Translations under genes and position numbers: made by a program
Shown: piece after piece, positions 23,888-24,486 of the stretch
Layout of the letters: each line of letters opens with the position of its first letter
Numbering within the stretch: position 1 is the stretch's first letter
Notes under the pieces: model-generated
What the model was told of the DNA's origin: nothing
The model's input: only the letters and a program-made list of their open reading frames with translations
Database searches by the model: none
Origin: Actinobacteria bacterium ATB1
GTDB taxonomy: Bacteria; Actinomycetota; Acidimicrobiia; UBA2766
Assembly (NCBI GenBank): GCA_021404985.1
Contig: QWHP01000076.1
Span: 1 to 24,486, forward strand
Reading direction: 5' to 3'
DNA length: 24,486 nucleotides

Positions 23888-23986
23888 GTGCAGTCACTAG
23901 CAGTGGCGGTCCGGCGCACGTTACGCCGGCAGGAGACCCGGAGTCCCCGGGCACCAGACACAGGAGGCTCGTCCCGATGGACGTGA
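23888..23986 (+). CDS. Possible leaderless leader peptide ORF (32 codons)
   Basis: The GTG at 23888 lies seven bases after the TATACT box, as expected for a leaderless mRNA, which is common in actinobacteria. The frame encodes an arginine-rich 32-residue peptide (MQSLAVAVRRTLRRQETR...) and stops with TGA at 23984-23986, overlapping the ATG of the downstream gene at 23977 by ten bases. Translation would run through the AGGAGG ribosome site at 23962-23967, so it could influence the main gene. No conservation information is available. Confidence 0.25.
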   Translation: MQSLAVAVRRTLRRQETRSPRAPDTGGSSRWT

Positions 23987-24375
23987 AGGAAGTAGCTCTC
24001 GACACTGTCTACGCCACGATCGGTCTCACGGCGATCACGGCTCAACAGGTGCAGCACCAAGCGGCGTCGCTCCGGTCCCGAGTCGAGGACCGACGCACTG
24101 AGAGACGTGAGCAGGTTCAGCAGGCCGTTGCCACGACCCGCGAGCGGCTCGAGGCCCAGCGCGAGCAGGTCCAGGGCCGGGTGGGCGAGCTCGTCGACCA
24201 GGCCAAGACCCGGATCGAGGAGATAGGGGAGAAGGCGAACCTGTCCGTTCCCCAGATTCCCGCAGACCTGTCGGGCCGCATCCAGACCAGGCTCGAACAG
24301 GTTCGCACTCACGTGAGCGAGATCGCCGGGACCGTCCGGACGAACGCCCAGAAGCTCGTCCAGCGGGCCGCCTGA
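23977..24375 (+). CDS. Coiled-coil protein, HbhA/phasin-like
   Basis: This 132-aa protein is almost entirely helical. A short N-terminal amphipathic segment (DTVYATIGLTAITAQQ) is followed by heptad-rich coiled coil from about residue 25 to 80 with many Arg, Glu and Gln, an NLSVPQIPADL break, and a second helix (about 100-130). The layout resembles mycobacterial heparin-binding hemagglutinin and phasin-like proteins that coat lipid or polymer surfaces; I do not see their Lys-rich tail. The ATG at 23977 has an AGGAGG ribosome site nine bases upstream. A longer open frame from 23590 overlaps the divergent GT2 gene and is a shadow. Function is not certain. Confidence 0.8.
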   Translation: MDVKEVALDTVYATIGLTAITAQQVQHQAASLRSRVEDRRTERREQVQQAVATTRERLEAQREQVQGRVGELVDQAKTRIEEIGEKANLSVPQIPADLSGRIQTRLEQVRTHVSEIAGTVRTNAQKLVQRAA

Positions 24376-24425
24376 GCACCGCCGGGCCACATTCGGCCAG
24401 GCCGCTCGTTGCCCTCGCGTTCGGA

Positions 24426-24486
24426 TCAGTAGATCGTCCGGCGCCGGCGCAGTGGACGCCCGATCGAATCGGTCACTGCTCGGAAC
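24426..24486 (-). CDS. Possible 3' end of a gene entering from the right
   Basis: Reading leftward from the window edge, one frame gives a short C-terminus ending GRPLRRRRTIY before a TGA at 24428-24426. It would be convergent with the coiled-coil gene, with about 50 bp between the stops. Nineteen codons are too few to identify a protein. Confidence 0.25.
   Translation of the reverse strand, partial: FRAVTDSIGRPLRRRRTIY

Noticed and set aside
24376..24425. Terminator after the coiled-coil gene
   Set aside because: Only four-base GGCC pairings are visible; no stable hairpin.

Overview
The window is GC-rich DNA with strongly G/C-biased third codon positions and many GTG starts. The gene content points to Actinomycetota: a DUF3499 protein, a DUF5719 protein coupled to a large membrane glycosyltransferase, a phosphomannomutase next to a SIS-type sugar isomerase, and a VanW/YkuD L,D-transpeptidase. 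A FlgM-like protein beside ComF and the overall mix would suit a deep-branching class such as Acidimicrobiia; that placement is an inference. I see no rRNA, tRNA, IS element, prophage or CRISPR array, so this looks like chromosomal core with some unusual lineage-specific pieces.

Layout. (1) 1-8246, all minus strand and tightly packed. In transcription order: phosphomannomutase/phosphoglucomutase, SIS isomerase, RuBisCO-like protein, mtnA, comF, flgM-like gene, NarL/LuxR response regulator, then an NAD(P)-binding SDR protein fused to a membrane CPBP-protease-like domain, which runs off the left edge. (2) 8347-12188: a large GT-C/PTPS-related membrane protein (+), a polyprenyl-phosphate-sugar synthase-like GT2 (-) and a LOG-family nucleotide hydrolase (+). 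(3) 12231-16383, minus: zinc-ribbon protein, CPBP protease, DUF6788-like protein, DUF3499 protein and an L,D-transpeptidase. (4) 16776-18764, plus: ftsH. (5) 18841-23770, minus: GT2 membrane protein, DUF5719 protein and thioredoxin-like protein, joined by 4-bp stop/start overlaps. (6) 23888-24375, plus: a coiled-coil HbhA/phasin-like protein behind a promoter and a possible leaderless leader ORF. A possible gene end on the minus strand lies at the right edge.

How the genes may work together. Phosphomannomutase, SIS isomerase, the polyprenyl-phosphate-sugar synthase-like GT2, the GT-C-like membrane protein and the GT2/DUF5719 pair look like parts of a cell-envelope glycosylation supply line. 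MtnA and the RuBisCO-like protein are translationally coupled and suggest a branch of methylthioribose (MTA) salvage. The DegU-like regulator, ComF and FlgM recreate a neighbourhood known from Bacillus.

The most unusual signals are the SDR-CPBP fusion, a four-copy intergenic palindrome of the form GGYGGAT-N23-ATCCRCC (two copies at 1425-1584, two at 14704-14812), the regulator/comF/flgM order, and an RuBisCO-like protein that keeps most RuBisCO active-site positions.
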